Assembly: GCF_037992945.1 (NCBI RefSeq) | Contig: NZ_CP150304.1 | Span: forward strand, 3,289,501 to 3,353,500 | Source: Peribacillus sp. FSL E2-0218 | GTDB lineage: Bacteria > Bacillota > Bacilli > Bacillales > DSM-1321 | Reading direction: 5' to 3' | DNA: 64,000 bases | Part shown: positions 8,084-17,320 of the stretch, piece after piece | Layout of the letters: each line of letters starts with the position of its first letter | Position numbering within the stretch: the stretch's first letter is position 1 | Notes under the pieces: generated by a model | What the model was told of the DNA's origin: nothing | Seen by the model: the letters and a program-made list of their open reading frames with translations, nothing else | The model's database searches: none | Made by a program: the position numbers and the translations under genes

Positions 8084-9256
8084 TCATTGTTTTTTAAATA
8101 GTCTTTGTATTTGATGGGTTTTCATATCAATGATTTTCTCGAATTGATATCCATATAAGCAGAAGTTGCCATCAAGCGAACAGCTTAACGGTTCATTTTC
8201 CATGTCCTTCATCACTTCTTCTTGTGTGCCTTTTTCCCAATTTAATTTAGTCAAGGTAAACCTTCCCTCATATTGGTCCGCGTCTTTTGATTCATTTGGA
8301 ATGAACGTGATGAATTCCTTGTTTTTTTCATTGAAATCATAGGAAGGAATCACCCAATCTGAAAAGCTTTTCAATAGCGGCACGGAAAAAGAGTGAATCG
8401 GCTTGTTAGATTGATCATAAAAAGCGTATGTACCCCGATCATGTTTTTCTGTCTCCACTTGAATCGTCATCAGCGCATGCTTCATTTTTTTAAAGTGAAT
8501 GACATCGAGCATAAGGCTATCCGCCGTATCATCATTCAGCGCCTTCTTTACTAAGGGAGCCGTCAAAGCAGGTTCATCCCGGTCCCAATCGAGAAACATC
8601 AAATCCTTTTCACCTGCCCATTGAGCAAAGGGCTGTGGAAAGTCCAGTGTTTCCATTGATTGATCATCTGGGTTCAGCACATAAGAGCTATAGGTCCAAT
8701 CTTCGTTAAAACTTGATAAAAACAGCGTTCCATCTCGATAGGAGTTCCACTCATAAGCTAATTCATAGGCGGGTATCGCCATAGAATACAATGGATTGCC
8801 TGTACGATCGAGAATGGTGATCGATGCTTTGCCCGAAGACGTGAAGGACGAAATCAAAGTATGCGTTCCAGATGGACTGATTGAAACTTCGGAAAACGCA
8901 ATGGCGGGCTGATAGAAAACGGACGTTTCATTCGTTTCCAGGTTCCAAGCCATTAACTGGGGGACTTTATTGCCATCCCGCTTCTCAGCAAATAAAATGG
9001 TTTTGGTATCAAGCCATCCATAGATTTGATCGATTTTTTCGGTTTCATCAGTCGGGATCTTCCAATCACGGGAAGAATTCCCTAAGTTGGATGGGGAGTG
9101 TTCTTTTTCCGTATCAGTTACGGGTTTACTAAGGTCCTTGGAAGGCTCACAAGCCGAGATAAGAAGGATAGTGGAGATAAATAATGGGACGATACACAAC
9201 ATCTTGCCAATGGTAAGCCGCATACAAAGCGCTGCTTTGATTGCTTTAATCTCCAC
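8084..9256 (-). CDS. yqgU: YqgU-like lipoprotein with beta-propeller-like repeats
   Basis: About 380 residues, with an N-terminal signal ending in the lipobox LISAC, so it is predicted to be a lipoprotein on the outer face of the membrane. The body has repeated Trp- and Asp-rich strands such as YGWLDTKTILF and GEKDLMFLDWD, typical of a propeller fold. The function is unknown; name and position match B. subtilis yqgU. The start is unclear: GTG 9256 is only three bases from GGAGG, an ATT at 9250 has better spacing, and ATG 9223 lacks a site but still keeps the whole signal. Confidence 0.75.
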   Translation of the reverse strand: MEIKAIKAALCMRLTIGKMLCIVPLFISTILLISACEPSKDLSKPVTDTEKEHSPSNLGNSSRDWKIPTDETEKIDQIYGWLDTKTILFAEKRDGNKVPQLMAWNLETNETSVFYQPAIAFSEVSISPSGTHTLISSFTSSGKASITILDRTGNPLYSMAIPAYELAYEWNSYRDGTLFLSSFNEDWTYSSYVLNPDDQSMETLDFPQPFAQWAGEKDLMFLDWDRDEPALTAPLVKKALNDDTADSLMLDVIHFKKMKHALMTIQVETEKHDRGTYAFYDQSNKPIHSFSVPLLKSFSDWVIPSYDFNEKNKEFITFIPNESKDADQYEGRFTLTKLNWEKGTQEEVMKDMENEPLSCSLDGNFCLYGYQFEKIIDMKTHQIQRLFKKQ

Positions 9257-9423
9257 ACACCTCCAACTTCAAAACTAAAAACGCCTGGCATATGTGAGCG
9301 AGACATTAGAAAGAGCAAGGATTATTCGAATCCTTACGACTTTCATTATAAAGTAAAAAAGAGAAAATGTGGCGAATAATTATCTTATATTTTTGTGGAA
9401 GTATATTCCGTAGTAAAATCTAA

Positions 9424-10590
9424 TCACATATACAGTCCTGCCATTAAAATCTTCACGGAATCTTCATAAATTCCAGGAAGATGCGACAAAGGAAGTGGGT
9501 TGATTCCCGTACCCAGCTCAATCGTGAAGCCAGGTCGTTTGAATTCCTGTATGAACCAATCTTTATACCCCGCATGGCTATCCACGTATTGAACGGCACG
9601 ATATCCGCTGCGCATCTCGAACTCCCTCGCCATACTCGCCGAATGCTCGGGTTCATGTCCTTCATATCCCCAATAAAATTCCTTCCCCTGTGTATGAAGG
9701 GCTATCACTCTTTCAAAATTCCGTCTTTCAGCCAATTCCTTCATGGCCAACGCTTCTGGCTCAGATAAAGAATACTGTCCTGGAAAATCCCTCGGTGCGG
9801 GAGCTTTTGGAAGCTTTCTTCGCTTTTCAATCTCCCAATTCGCTGGATATTGATTATTCAGGTCAACACCGCGGATATTGGCTTTCCAAGCGTAAAAGGC
9901 GGGATTGCCGTTATTCATCTTTAAAACATCGAATTTCCCTTCAGCGGCTTGCTCTCCTTTTATGACTAGGTCGACTCCATCCGGATCGACCATCGGCACG
10001 ATTGAGATGGTTACATTTTGATAAAAAGACATGCAATCCACACTGCAAAGCGTGCGATCATTCGTAACTGCCACCAGCAAATCATTCAGCCATTTCATCA
10101 AAACGGCCGAGGTGATCCACTCGTTGGCATGGAATGAGCCGTTATAATGGATCACCTTCTTCCCTTGACCGACCCGTACTTCCAAAAGCTCTTTTCCTAA
10201 TACACTCTTCCCTATCGATTCAACTTGAATGAAGGGATAATGAAAAGAAAGGATGTCAAGGTCATCAAGAAGAGATTGGTAATCATACGGTTTTTCGATG
10301 ACAAGCAAGGGGTTGATGATCCTGACCGGTACGGAAACCGTTTCCTTCTCAACTTGATTCAATAATGATAAAGCATCGAGGGGCAATTGGGATCGTAACG
10401 CGATTTCTCTCAACGTGCTCCCCGAACGGGATTCTTTATCCGTTACGAACCCGGGAATCTGAACCTCGATGTCTGTTGGCAAATTCCCTTCAGCGATGGT
10501 GGGATTGGCATCCTCCAGTAAAACTTGCGGGATTTGAAATAATTGGCTGTAATAGGCCAACGTATCTCTGCTTCTGCTCACGACTTTCAT
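9424..10590 (-). CDS. yqgT: YqgT, M14 gamma-D-Glu-diamino acid endopeptidase with LysM repeats
   Basis: A zinc carboxypeptidase-fold enzyme (M14) predicted to cut peptidoglycan stem peptides between D-Glu and the diamino acid. Residues 1-93 carry two LysM-like wall-binding repeats. Zinc ligands are His154 and Glu157 (SFHANEW) and His299 (ALHTQG); the catalytic Glu359 is in FTIELG. The length (388) is normal. The ATG start has AGGAAGGGGG upstream. No classical signal peptide is seen, as in other members of this family. It stands between yqgU and glcK. Confidence 0.9.
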   Translation of the reverse strand: MKVVSRSRDTLAYYSQLFQIPQVLLEDANPTIAEGNLPTDIEVQIPGFVTDKESRSGSTLREIALRSQLPLDALSLLNQVEKETVSVPVRIINPLLVIEKPYDYQSLLDDLDILSFHYPFIQVESIGKSVLGKELLEVRVGQGKKVIHYNGSFHANEWITSAVLMKWLNDLLVAVTNDRTLCSVDCMSFYQNVTISIVPMVDPDGVDLVIKGEQAAEGKFDVLKMNNGNPAFYAWKANIRGVDLNNQYPANWEIEKRRKLPKAPAPRDFPGQYSLSEPEALAMKELAERRNFERVIALHTQGKEFYWGYEGHEPEHSASMAREFEMRSGYRAVQYVDSHAGYKDWFIQEFKRPGFTIELGTGINPLPLSHLPGIYEDSVKILMAGLYM

Positions 10591-10652
10591 TTAATGCTCC
10601 GCCCCCTTCCTAGTCTGATTTTATGAACCGATCCCCGAAAAAATGCAATGCC

Positions 10653-10675
10653 AAAAAAACCTGGATCGCTCCAGG
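10653..10675 (-). terminator. Terminator between glcK and yqgT
   Basis: CCTGGA / TCCAGG stem with GCGA-type loop, followed by seven T on the minus strand (and T7 on the plus side as well). Confidence 0.8.
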
Positions 10676-10742
10676 CTTCGTTTTTTTAACGTTTCTTTCA
10701 GTCCTGTCCGAACAGGGCTGCTTAGAAAACGGTTCAAGAATT

Positions 10743-11702
10743 CTATTGATTTTTAATTAGCCAAGCTGCCCCTATTACCCCAGCATCATTGCCTAGTGTT
10801 GCAAGGCTTATTTTCGTTGACTTGCCAACTCGTTTGAACGCATACTTTTCAAAGGCAGCACGGACCGTATCAAGCAAGATCCCTCCCGCCTGGGAAACGC
10901 CACCGCCAATTACGATTTTATCTGGATTCATGACATTCCCTACATGTGATAGCGCAAGTCCTAAGTAATTGCCTACCTTATCGACCACAGCTTTTGACAA
11001 GGAATCACCATCTTTTGCGCATTGGAATAGCAATTTGGAAGAAACGACATTTCCTTCGTTCACTTTTTGCTGCAGCAACGATGTTCCATCGTCCTCATTC
11101 AATGCCTCTAAAGCCAGCCGGACGATTCCGGTAGCTGAAGCAACCGTTTCCAAACAACCTGTCTTGCCGCAATTACACGGAGCTCCGCCGTCGGAAATAA
11201 CCGTTATATGCCCTATTTCACCTGCAGCACCGCTTGTTCCATGGACGATCCGGCCATTATGTATGATGCCCCCGCCTACACCCGTCCCAAGTGTTACACA
11301 AACAAGGTCTTTGGCTCCATTACCGGCACCTTTCCACATCTCTCCGAGAGCAGCCATATTGGCGTCATTATCAATGACCGCAGGCAAAGAGGTCTCGACT
11401 TCCAATAAATCCTTCAATGGATAGTCTTTCCACCCCAGATTCACTGCTTCGTATATCGAACCGTTGACAAAATCCACAGGGCCAGGGGCCCCCATCCCTA
11501 TCCCCACTAACTTACTCTTCGGTTCATTCAATTCTTCAAGCTTCGCATCTATTGCCTTGGCAATGTTCATCGTGATGAATTTCCCTTTTTCGGAGATGTC
11601 GGTGTTGATTTCCCATTTATGAATGATCTCCCCATATGAATTGATTAAAGCCAGTTTGGTAGTTGTACCGCCTAAATCGACACCCATCAGCCATTTTTCC
11701 AT
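10743..11702 (-). CDS. glcK: Glucokinase, ROK family
   Basis: ATP-dependent glucokinase that phosphorylates glucose to glucose-6-phosphate in the cytoplasm. ROK features: phosphate loop DLGGTTTK (9-16), catalytic Asp113 in DNDAN, GTGVGGG (139-145), and the zinc site His165 with Cys176, Cys178 and Cys183 (CNCGKTGC). It follows B. subtilis GlcK (YqgR) closely. The start at 11702 is chosen by alignment and by the AAGGTGAG four bases upstream; it lies just past the yqgQ stop, so the two genes are translationally linked. Confidence 0.96.
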   Translation of the reverse strand: MEKWLMGVDLGGTTTKLALINSYGEIIHKWEINTDISEKGKFITMNIAKAIDAKLEELNEPKSKLVGIGMGAPGPVDFVNGSIYEAVNLGWKDYPLKDLLEVETSLPAVIDNDANMAALGEMWKGAGNGAKDLVCVTLGTGVGGGIIHNGRIVHGTSGAAGEIGHITVISDGGAPCNCGKTGCLETVASATGIVRLALEALNEDDGTSLLQQKVNEGNVVSSKLLFQCAKDGDSLSKAVVDKVGNYLGLALSHVGNVMNPDKIVIGGGVSQAGGILLDTVRAAFEKYAFKRVGKSTKISLATLGNDAGVIGAAWLIKNQ

Positions 11703-11707
11703 CATTC

Positions 11708-11929
11708 TCACCTTTTTTTATCAATTTTTTTCTGTTTCTCCGTCTCAAGGGCCAATTGCTGCCTAATTAACAGGATTGCCATTTGATAATCTTTCGTATC
11801 CATCATCTGCATCCGATGGATTTCCCTGATTTCGGTCTCCATCATTTCAAGCTCGGCGACACGATCGCCCATATAAATAAATGTACCAAATCTTTTCAAA
11901 TATTGTTGAAGATCATAATATGTTTTCAT
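11708..11929 (-). CDS. yqgQ: YqgQ, DUF910 small protein
   Basis: A 73-residue charged helical protein (DUF910). YqgQ of B. subtilis folds as a three-helix bundle resembling nucleic-acid binding proteins, from memory; its role is not settled. The gene is directly upstream of glcK, with the glcK start a few bases past its stop, a conserved Bacillus pairing. Basic C-terminus (KQKKIDKKR). Confidence 0.88.
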   Translation of the reverse strand: MKTYYDLQQYLKRFGTFIYMGDRVAELEMMETEIREIHRMQMMDTKDYQMAILLIRQQLALETEKQKKIDKKR

Positions 11930-12155
11930 AATAAGCCTCTTTACTCTTTTCTATAAGAAAGTATATCGAATCCACCGTTTTGTAACAAGCGTTCATTTCC
12001 TCATTTGATAATTTCCCGCTCCCCCTCATACATGTCCAACTCCATTCATATGATGGAATACAAGGCTAGTGAACGCCTAATCTAAAATTGTTTCGATTTT
12101 TCATATTTCAGACAGACGATGCATCCCGTAAAGGCTTGCATCATGGAGGGGAAAA

Positions 12156-13013
12156 ATGAAATTACAATTGAAGTATACCGTTTTATTACTCTTGACTACG
12201 ATTTTTGTCATCCTTTATTTTTCAAATAATGAGCGGGCAGAGGAAACCATCATTTTTTTTCCCATCGATTCCTCGCTCCATTTTGAACATGCTTCCACAC
12301 ATCTTATGCCAAAGGAAAACGGGGGGTCCAGCTATACGATCACTTGGAGGGTGAGTTCCGCATTGGACCGGCCTGCCTACCTGCGTCAAGACGTATCCCT
12401 TTTATATACCAATGGAAAATTGACAGGAGCTTTAAAGAATTGGCGGCAAAATAAACAAGAACTCTCCCAAAAAGCGAAGGCGAAAGAAAGTGAAAGCGGA
12501 CGTTATGATGCCGTCACTTTTCATTATGCAGAGGTTCATCCAAGTGAAACCATTTTCACCAGTGCTCAGCAGCTCAGTAAAGATAAAATATATGCCATAA
12601 CGACACCTTCCTTTCAATATTTCCACCGTCCGCTTTCGGAAGAACAGATTGAATGGAAAAAAACCCTGGATAGCTTGACCGAGCAAACGGTTCAAAGCGG
12701 CTTGGAAAAAGCCAGTCAAGCGTATCACATTAACTTGGATCAATATAACATCATCTCATTGACCGACCTCCCTGACAAAAAAAACCAATGGCTTTCCGCA
12801 TTCCCTCCATTCAAACGGGAAGAAATTGTTGGCAGGCTTTGGGAGGGCCTTTATAAAGGTTATGTATTAGGAATAAAGAAAGAGGATGGTTCCACCGTTA
12901 ATGCACAAGGCAGCACCATCCCCCTATTGCTTATGGCGAAGAATCAACGTGAATTACTTGTCTTGTTTACACTGAAAGACGGTACCCCCATCATGCTGCG
13001 CCAAGATTTATAG
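12156..13013 (+). CDS. Membrane-anchored extracytoplasmic protein, unknown
   Basis: A 285-residue protein with one N-terminal membrane segment (about 7-24) and the rest predicted outside the cell. The body is mixed alpha/beta with no motif I know. The ATG has GGAGGGG eight bases upstream. Its stop overlaps the stop of the convergent gluP by six bases (TTATAG), so no terminator lies between them. Related frames occur beside gluP in other Bacillaceae, as far as I remember, but without a known role. Confidence 0.7.
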   Translation: MKLQLKYTVLLLLTTIFVILYFSNNERAEETIIFFPIDSSLHFEHASTHLMPKENGGSSYTITWRVSSALDRPAYLRQDVSLLYTNGKLTGALKNWRQNKQELSQKAKAKESESGRYDAVTFHYAEVHPSETIFTSAQQLSKDKIYAITTPSFQYFHRPLSEEQIEWKKTLDSLTEQTVQSGLEKASQAYHINLDQYNIISLTDLPDKKNQWLSAFPPFKREEIVGRLWEGLYKGYVLGIKKEDGSTVNAQGSTIPLLLMAKNQRELLVLFTLKDGTPIMLRQDL

Positions 13014-14558
13014 TTGGGTTTCGATCTTCTTCAGCAGTTTGGCATATGACTTATTGTCCGGAGCAAGCTCAATCGCCTTTTCTGCTTGCTCCTTAGCCTG
13101 ATCGTATGCTCCAAGATTCATATCGACCAAGGCAAGGTTGTAATGCGCTTGATGTAAATCCGGATTCACCGCGATTGATTTTTCGTAATAATCCTTGGCT
13201 TTGTCAATGTCTTTTTTTTCAAAGGCTAAATTTCCGAGCATGAATAGCGAAAAAGGTGCATCCGGGTTGTCACTTACATAATCGTTCAGCATTTCTTCCG
13301 CTTTCGCTTCCTTTTCATCATCGATATATTTTTGGGCAAGCAGCGCCATCGTGTTATCATTGACGGCCGAGCTGTTTTGATGATGGAAGCCGTACTGGAG
13401 CAGAGTATAAGTCAAAATCACCGTTCCCATTAAAAAAACCAACTGCCGCAAAATGTGTTTGTTTTTTGGAAGATGGACCACTCCAGCAGCAAGGAAGCCA
13501 CCAATCAAACCTCCGATATGTCCTGCGTTGTCAATGCCTGAAACCGAAAAACCATATATCAGGTTAATGATGATCAAGACGATGACCGACGATCCCATCG
13601 AGCGCATGAATAACTTCGGGTAGACGATTCCAAAGTACAGCAGTGCTCCGAAACAGCCGAAAATCGCTCCGCTTGCGCCAGCCGATAGGTTCGGGGTCAT
13701 GATGAAACTGCCTAGCGTCCCGGCAAAGCCAGCGAATACATAAATGAAAAGGAACCTGGCATTGCCGTAAATCCTTTCTACTTCAGCACCAATTAAATAC
13801 AGGGAAAAAGTGTTCATCAGCAAATGAAGGAAGCCAATATGCACGATCATCGGGCTAAGGAACCTCCACCACTCCCCCTGCATGATCAATGGTGAGGATT
13901 TTGCCCCGAACTCGATCAACGTCTTGGAATTGGTGCTGCCCCCATTGAACTCCATCAAGATGAACACAGCTATCTGAATCGCCATGAATATATATGTAAA
14001 GAAAGGCTTATTGGCATTTTGAAACACTTTCTGCTCTGCCTTGGCCTTTTTGACTGACTCGGAGATGGCGTCCTTCTTTAAGGCAAGTACTTTTTCTTCA
14101 TCTATTTCATCTTCTTGAAGAACCTGAACGGAAAGTGATTTTTTCAAGACATGCTCAAGGTTCTGAAGCGACTGTTGAAATGCTTCAGAAGTGAGAATGA
14201 ATGTGTCCACCTTCGTTTTTTTATAGGAGGCAGCCTGCAAACTGAAATCATGATCATCGACAGGCGTAAATTTACTCACATAGATGCTTAATATGTTTAT
14301 TGGTTTTTTGTATAATTTCTGCCTGATTCTTTCCCCATTCTGCAGAGTCCGTTCGATATCACGCTTCAGCCAGTTTGCCCAATCCAAATCATGCCGGATC
14401 AGCCTGATGACAGGGAATTCCTTATTCGTATCGCTTTCAAGCCAAATCTCCTGATGGTTTTCCGTGACGGTAATCATTCGATAATCATAATGGGCCGACA
14501 ACTCCCTTATAGTTCCCCAAAACAAATAATCCTCTTTAAATCCCAATGCCTTCCCCAC
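13008..14558 (-). CDS. gluP: GluP rhomboid intramembrane serine protease
   Basis: A rhomboid protease that cuts membrane proteins; in B. subtilis GluP (YqgP) also supports glucose export and division, and assists FtsH in turning over the MgtE magnesium transporter. An N-terminal cytoplasmic domain (about 1-180) is followed by the membrane core with the catalytic pair Ser296 (GASGAIFG) and His347 (NAGHIGG). Two or three TPR repeats fill residues about 400-516. The length (516) matches the family. The exact start is uncertain: the GTG at 14558 has only a weak site, and a TTG five codons in has GGGGAAGG. Confidence 0.94.
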   Translation of the reverse strand: MGKALGFKEDYLFWGTIRELSAHYDYRMITVTENHQEIWLESDTNKEFPVIRLIRHDLDWANWLKRDIERTLQNGERIRQKLYKKPINILSIYVSKFTPVDDHDFSLQAASYKKTKVDTFILTSEAFQQSLQNLEHVLKKSLSVQVLQEDEIDEEKVLALKKDAISESVKKAKAEQKVFQNANKPFFTYIFMAIQIAVFILMEFNGGSTNSKTLIEFGAKSSPLIMQGEWWRFLSPMIVHIGFLHLLMNTFSLYLIGAEVERIYGNARFLFIYVFAGFAGTLGSFIMTPNLSAGASGAIFGCFGALLYFGIVYPKLFMRSMGSSVIVLIIINLIYGFSVSGIDNAGHIGGLIGGFLAAGVVHLPKNKHILRQLVFLMGTVILTYTLLQYGFHHQNSSAVNDNTMALLAQKYIDDEKEAKAEEMLNDYVSDNPDAPFSLFMLGNLAFEKKDIDKAKDYYEKSIAVNPDLHQAHYNLALVDMNLGAYDQAKEQAEKAIELAPDNKSYAKLLKKIETQL

Positions 14559-14622
14559 TTTCCAATCGATCTCAAGCTTCTGATTTTGTTACTTAAAACT
14601 ATAGACGATATCATGAAAAAAG

Positions 14623-14655
14623 TAAAAAAAGGAACCTTGATGAGGTTCCTTTTTA
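14623..14655 (-). terminator. Terminator between yqgO and gluP
   Basis: AAAGGAACCT / AGGTTCCTTT stem with T-runs on both sides; on the minus strand it ends the yqgO transcript. Confidence 0.88.
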
Positions 14656-14671
14656 AGAAATGCAGGCATTT

Positions 14672-14860
14672 TCATTTGGTTTGACTGAACATGCTTTGCA
14701 TCATTTTGTCCCTGAACATTGGCATGCTCAAGGATTTGGTCACTAAAAATCTTCTCAGGAAGCCATTGGATAGCGCCGCATTGACCAAGCGGTACCGGTT
14801 TTTATAACCGGCATACACCGCTAAACCAACCAAGAAGATGTGAATAATGGATCGAAGCAT
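14672..14860 (-). CDS. YqgO-position small membrane protein
   Basis: A 62-residue protein with one N-terminal membrane helix (about 3-18) and a basic, Met-rich tail. The ATG at 14860 follows AGGAGGGATT; an earlier in-frame codon overlaps that site. By order it sits where B. subtilis has yqgO (between yqgP and yqgN), but the sequence is too short for me to claim orthology. Function unknown. Confidence 0.65.
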   Translation of the reverse strand: MLRSIIHIFLVGLAVYAGYKNRYRLVNAALSNGFLRRFLVTKSLSMPMFRDKMMQSMFSQTK

Positions 14861-14935
14861 AGCAATCCCTCCTATCATTAGTGTGATACAGGAGAGGATT
14901 TTTATGAGCTAAAAGTGATAAAAATCAAACATCTT

Positions 14936-15508
14936 CTATTGGACGGACGTTTGCAGGACCTTGGATGGGGTAATGAGCTTATCGACTGCCATATCATGCA
15001 TCTCTATCGGGAGCTCATCCACAAGCTGAATTTCGTATGCAAGGGCCATCGTGGTTCCTTTGAAGCCGGGAAGGTACCGGTCATAATAGCCGCCCCCGAA
15101 GCCGAGGCGAAACCCCTCTTTCGTAAAAGCGAGGCCGGGGACGATCACTACATCCATTTCGCTTTTCGTCACCTTGGCTGTTTCGGCTACAGGTTCAAGC
15201 AGCCCATGATATACAGACTCCAGCTCTTTGAAGGAGGATATTTTTTTGAATTGCAACGTCTTTTTATCGGGCTCACATTTTGGTACCGCCACTTCCTTGC
15301 CTTCACTCCACGCTTGTTCGATGATCCGTTCTGTTGGCACTTCGGGATGGATGGAAATCGTGATGCCGATCGTTTTTGCCTTTTTCCATTCTTCCAACGA
15401 AAATAAGTTTTCAGCTATCCTGTTCGATCCTTCTTCATGTTCCCCATCGGTCAGCCCCATCAAGAGGGATTTCACTTCCTGTCGAAGCCTTTTCTTGTTA
15501 TCTTTCAT
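14936..15508 (-). CDS. yqgN: 5-formyltetrahydrofolate cyclo-ligase (YqgN)
   Basis: Converts 5-formyl-THF to 5,10-methenyl-THF using ATP, which clears a folate storage form that inhibits one-carbon enzymes. It carries the family signature GFGGGYYDRYL (about 135-145) and the N-terminal KxxLRxE-like block. The length is 190 residues, as expected. The start ATG follows AAAGGAGTGGG. Neighbours rpmG and yqgO are in the B. subtilis order. Confidence 0.95.
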   Translation of the reverse strand: MKDNKKRLRQEVKSLLMGLTDGEHEEGSNRIAENLFSLEEWKKAKTIGITISIHPEVPTERIIEQAWSEGKEVAVPKCEPDKKTLQFKKISSFKELESVYHGLLEPVAETAKVTKSEMDVVIVPGLAFTKEGFRLGFGGGYYDRYLPGFKGTTMALAYEIQLVDELPIEMHDMAVDKLITPSKVLQTSVQ

Positions 15509-15595
15509 CGTTACCCACTCCTTTGCTCTGCTGCTTTATTATTCCATAATAGCAGTTCGTTTACAGAACGTCGGTAAGAACGTAAAAAAAAGCAT

Positions 15596-15623
15596 AAAAA
15601 AAACAACAGGAAAAATCCTGTTG
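15596..15623 (-). terminator. Terminator of rpmG
   Basis: CAACAGGA / TCCTGTTG stem with a run of T on the minus strand, directly after the rpmG stop. Confidence 0.88.
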
Positions 15624-15624
15624 C

Positions 15625-15774
15625 TTACTTTGTTTCACGGTGAGTCGTGCTGCGTTTTTCTCTTGAGCAGTACTTTTTAAGCTCAAGACGGTCTGGATTG
15701 TTACGTTTATTTTTTTTAGAAATATAGTTACGGTCTCCACATTCAGTGCAAGCTAATGTAATATTCACGCGCAT
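15625..15774 (-). CDS. rpmG: 50S ribosomal protein L33
   Basis: A 49-residue ribosomal protein starting MRVNITLACTECGDRNYI and ending in STTHRETK. It has the zinc-binding version of L33: CxxC at residues 9 and 12, and a C-terminal cysteine at residue 36 (KKYCSRE). The second cysteine of the usual C-terminal pair is replaced (CSREKRS), so zinc binding could be incomplete. The ATG at 15774 follows GGAGGGAAA. It is the B. subtilis rpmGA position, next to yqgN. Confidence 0.95.
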   Translation of the reverse strand: MRVNITLACTECGDRNYISKKNKRNNPDRLELKKYCSREKRSTTHRETK

Positions 15775-15890
15775 GTGTATTTCCCTCCAAACATATTGAC
15801 TTTTTCACATAGGACTTTTCTATAATAGCATTATTCCATGTGAATTGCTAGTATGTTTTTTGGGAAATCGCACATTAACTTTTATCCATT

Positions 15891-16499
15891 TCAATTCGTA
15901 ACGTTTTGCATTGTAAGTAGAAGCTGATTATTGATGACTTTGGCTTCCTCCTTCGTTTCAGCATGAATCGCCCAGGCCACCGCTTCGACACATTCCTTCG
16001 GCAGAATCTCCGTCTCCAACGTGAACATGCTGGTCACTTCCCCTTTCGCAAGCGGTGAGTAAGCAAGCAGCCCTTCTTTCAATGATTTGAAACACCCCTC
16101 CTGATAAAGGCTTCCCTTGCCTTGAATGCAATATTGAGAGATGCTTTTCCCTTTTACGAGACCGCCTAATAAGGCAATGGAACGGGGTGCTACATGTAAT
16201 ATGGCCCGTTCATTGGGGCTGTAAAAAGCCACTGCCTGCTTTTCGAAAGCGTTTTCATAGTGAAAAAATACTTTTGGCCGCTTCGTCTCGAATGAGGTAT
16301 TCCTGATCGTGAACTTCGAAAAGGTCACCTGGCCTTGTGTAAACGTTTGTAGCAGTGTCCGTATCTCCCCATTCGGATGACTCATCATATCTTCCTCAGG
16401 ATACCAATCAAAACTCTCATCCATCCATAAACCAGCCTTTAACCCCTTACGATACAGATCTTGGTTACCCTGCGGCATATATGCGTATAACGAATTCAT
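15891..16499 (-). CDS. Hypothetical protein, beta-rich
   Basis: A 202-residue protein with no signal or membrane segment, starting at ATG behind AGAAGGGATG. It is strand-rich with a central VFFHYENAFEKQAVAFYSP block. The flow of the sequence (a KVFFHY strand, then ILHVAPRSIALLGG and ISQYC) faintly recalls the N-terminal beta-sandwich of GH15-type proteins, but no catalytic domain is present. I would not assign a function. No partner gene lies on the same strand next to it. Confidence 0.6.
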   Translation of the reverse strand: MNSLYAYMPQGNQDLYRKGLKAGLWMDESFDWYPEEDMMSHPNGEIRTLLQTFTQGQVTFSKFTIRNTSFETKRPKVFFHYENAFEKQAVAFYSPNERAILHVAPRSIALLGGLVKGKSISQYCIQGKGSLYQEGCFKSLKEGLLAYSPLAKGEVTSMFTLETEILPKECVEAVAWAIHAETKEEAKVINNQLLLTMQNVTN

Positions 16500-16921
16500 A
16501 TAATCATCCCTTCTTCTTCTCTATTGTTAAACAGCTTATCGTTAGGCGCTGACAGTGAAAGAATCCACGCTTGGATCTGCACACCATTTCCTTATGGGTT
16601 CAATGAGTCTAAATATTCAAAATATTCGTTTTTCGATTTATTCTACCTTCATGTTAGCACTGATTGAGCTGATGGACAATAAACACATTTTGTCGAATTT
16701 TATGCAAGTTATCTAGCAAAGGTTTTATGCCCGTTTTCATGGCCATTTTTTTTTCATGGCTAGGTTCTTGATACGTTTCGACATGATTTTAAAACAAGAC
16801 AGGCAAAAAAATGGCGGGTGCTACCCCTGTACAGGATATAAAAAATATGAAAATCTCCATTTTTTTTAAAATATGTGTAAAATATAAGTATATGTCGAAA
16901 ATTATCTTCTGAGGTGAAAAC
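16500..16921. other. Intergenic region without a gene
   Basis: Divergent spacer between the beta-rich hypothetical gene and yqzD. It must hold promoters for both; an A/T-rich stretch at 16861-16895 with TATAAG-like boxes is the likely yqzD promoter. No repeat, RNA or coding frame was recognised. Confidence 0.45.
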
Positions 16922-17320
16922 ATGGAAACCCTTATCATCCTTCTCTTCTCGTTGGCCGTCATCCTTCTTATCCTTTCGTTTTTCAGCAAAGATAAGGTGG
17001 CCAAATTAGAAGAAGATTTAGAACAGATGACGATAACCTATATGCAGGATATCTATCAATTAAAAAAGAAAGTGAAGATCCTTGAAGAGGAATTCGTCAT
17101 CGAGGGTGATCCCCTTCCTGCCGTAAAAGCCCAAATTACACAGCCAACGGTCACTTCCAGGAATTCCGAAGCGATTCATGAGATTCTAAAGAGCCAAGTT
17201 CTATCCCTATACGGGCAGGGGCTTTCTTTGGCCCAAATCGCTAAACAATCCTCCTTAACCGAGGAACAAACCCTATCGGTCATCGAACAGCATAGAATGC
17301 GGGGAAATGAAGATGTTTAA
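16922..17320 (+). CDS. yqzD: YqzD-like membrane-anchored protein
   Basis: A 132-residue protein with an N-terminal membrane helix (about 4-20), a coiled-coil stretch (about 26-60) and a small helical C-terminal domain (about 80-125). The end, with QGLSLAQIAKQSSLTEEQTL, looks like a helix-turn-helix. The ATG follows GAGGTGAAAAC. By position next to yqzC and the pst genes it corresponds to B. subtilis yqzD, whose role is unknown. A membrane-bound protein with a helix-turn-helix end is unusual, but DNA binding is not established. Confidence 0.65.
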   Translation: METLIILLFSLAVILLILSFFSKDKVAKLEEDLEQMTITYMQDIYQLKKKVKILEEEFVIEGDPLPAVKAQITQPTVTSRNSEAIHEILKSQVLSLYGQGLSLAQIAKQSSLTEEQTLSVIEQHRMRGNEDV

